From Zychaea mexicana (lineage: Eukaryota; Mucoromycota; Mucoromycetes; Mucorales; Lichtheimiaceae): a stretch of 64,000 nucleotides of DNA. The stretch covers positions 186,001 to 250,000 of the forward strand of contig NW_026516720.1 in the NCBI RefSeq assembly GCF_025766255.1, in the 5' to 3' direction. Below are positions 63,070 to 64,000 of the stretch, one piece after another (position 1 is the stretch's first letter; the number at the start of each line of letters is the position of its first letter). A program made the translations under genes and the position numbers. The notes beneath the pieces are model-generated. The model did not search any database. It saw only the letters and a program-made list of their open reading frames with translations, and was not told the DNA's origin.

Positions 63070-64000
63070 TAGTGGATGGGGTAGTGTTGTAGATGTATAG
63101 ATAAAGATAGTGAAATGGTGATGATAGGGTTTTTTTTTGTTTTTTTTGAGTGAGTATATACAAGAGTAATAATAGATTAACAAGTTAAAGGTTGAAAACG
63201 GAAGAGTAGAGAGAACACCCTCGTGACAACCATCAATGGTGTAAATGGTTCATTAAGAAAAACGAACCACCAATAAGCGGCCCATATTGCCTGGAGAATA
63301 CAGGCCATAAGAGTTGAGGTGTCGATAGTGCGTGAGGTTGATGATTCATGAGCTTCAGGCATGGTGAGCTGGTGCAAGAGGGATAAGAGCGAGTTGGGCT
63401 CAGGGTCGGCGTGACGAAGGCGGCCCCAGGTAATTTGCCAAACTTGATACTTTGTGGGACAGCGGACGAGAAAATGATCGATAGAGTCGATTGATGAATG
63501 GCATAGACGGTAGATTGGTGACTCGGCATGGGTAACATTGAAACGGTGTAGACAAGCAGACGTTGGTAGAGTTACATGGATGGCGCGATACCATACGTTG
63601 TGCGCTGTGTGTTCCATTTGCCAGTTCCAGAAGGTACGCCATTGTTTGGCAGTGATCGCAGTGGTCGTATGGGTTGGTGGTGCACATATTAATCAGTATT
63701 TTTTCGTGCTCCATTCTGGCAGTGTACTAGACAAGCGACGAGTCCTAGGCAACCAGAGTGTCCATTGTTTGAGAAGTGTGGTGGAAGGCAAAGGCGAGCA
63801 AAACCGGCAATGAAGTAGATGCGACCCTGAGCCAAGTCATTGAAAAAGCAGGTGGTAAGGATGCGGCGGATGATACCATCCTCGGCAGTGCGACGTCGTA
63901 GATATCCCAATGCAGGGTCAAAGACAAAGAGATCAGAAACGTGCATAGATTGAAAGCCTGGACGACGGGGCGGAGGATTACCTTGCACTGGTGCCCAAAT
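63070..64000 (-). mobile_element. Second LINE copy, 3' part only (continues past the window)
   Basis: Same strand and same family as the neighbouring LINE. Frames at 63988-63689 (PPPRRPGFQSMHVSDLFVFD, RILTTCFFNDLAQGRIY, AGFARLCLP) and 63617-63177 (MEHTAHNVWYRAIHVTLPTS, CHSSIDSIDHFLVRCP, ILQAIWAAYWWFVF) align with 58612-57463 of the first copy. They are diverged well beyond recent duplication (roughly half the residues agree). A frame change near 63690 separates them. The 3' end is A-rich in reverse (63130-63150), just upstream of the first LINE's leader. Confidence 0.8.

Overview
The window is eukaryotic nuclear DNA, almost certainly fungal. Genes are split by many short GT-AG introns, proteins carry serine/asparagine/glutamine runs, and families such as a Num1/Mcp5 cortical anchor, an ART arrestin with PPxY motifs and secreted GH3 beta-glucosidases are present. 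The degenerate transposases and the lineage-specific gene family look like those of early-diverging filamentous fungi (Mucoromycota, probably Mucorales). That placement is an inference and no species can be named.

Layout. 1-19 kb is a dense housekeeping block: the 3' part of a CAP-Gly gene (+), D-lactate dehydrogenase (-), a small predicted mitochondrial membrane protein (-), a peroxisomal acyl-CoA thioesterase ending in SKL (-), a Nab2-type CCCH zinc-finger protein with an N-terminal membrane segment (-), a Rab11/Ypt31 GTPase (+, 8 exons), a Num1/Mcp5 PH protein (-) and a USP7/Ubp15 deubiquitinase (-). 20.7-29.4 kb is a transposon graveyard: a Tc1/mariner-type fossil with about 200-bp terminal inverted repeats, abutting a 6.4-kb structure with arms of about 0.85 kb. 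Each arm carries a copy of the same gene. The left copy is split by a 1,034-bp hAT-type insertion with a perfect 8-bp target duplication and by a very AT-rich block. A broken Myb/SANT-NAM-like gene lies in the centre.

29.6-48 kb returns to ordinary genes: the spliceosomal factor Cwc15 (-), dephospho-CoA kinase (-), an MFS sugar transporter (+), a Rho-type GTPase (-), an arrestin-related adaptor (-), a degenerate RNase H-like protein (+), a two-span membrane protein with a PPSY tail (+) and an unusual SHD1 + F-box + cysteine-rich protein (-). 48.2-55.2 kb is a tandem array of three GH3 beta-glucosidase genes. Two look intact and secreted; the third is frameshifted and truncated.

55.5-64 kb is again mobile DNA: a broken FAR1/MULE transposase (+) and two non-LTR retrotransposons in the same (-) orientation. 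The first is nearly full length (ORF1 with a CCHC knuckle; ORF2 with endonuclease, reverse transcriptase and zf-RVT) but carries several frameshifts and stops. The second runs off the window end.

There is no operon-like logic. The only functional cluster is the GH3 array (extracellular glucan or cellobiose breakdown), with a sugar transporter about 12 kb away. No CRISPR array, rRNA or convincing tRNA was recognised.
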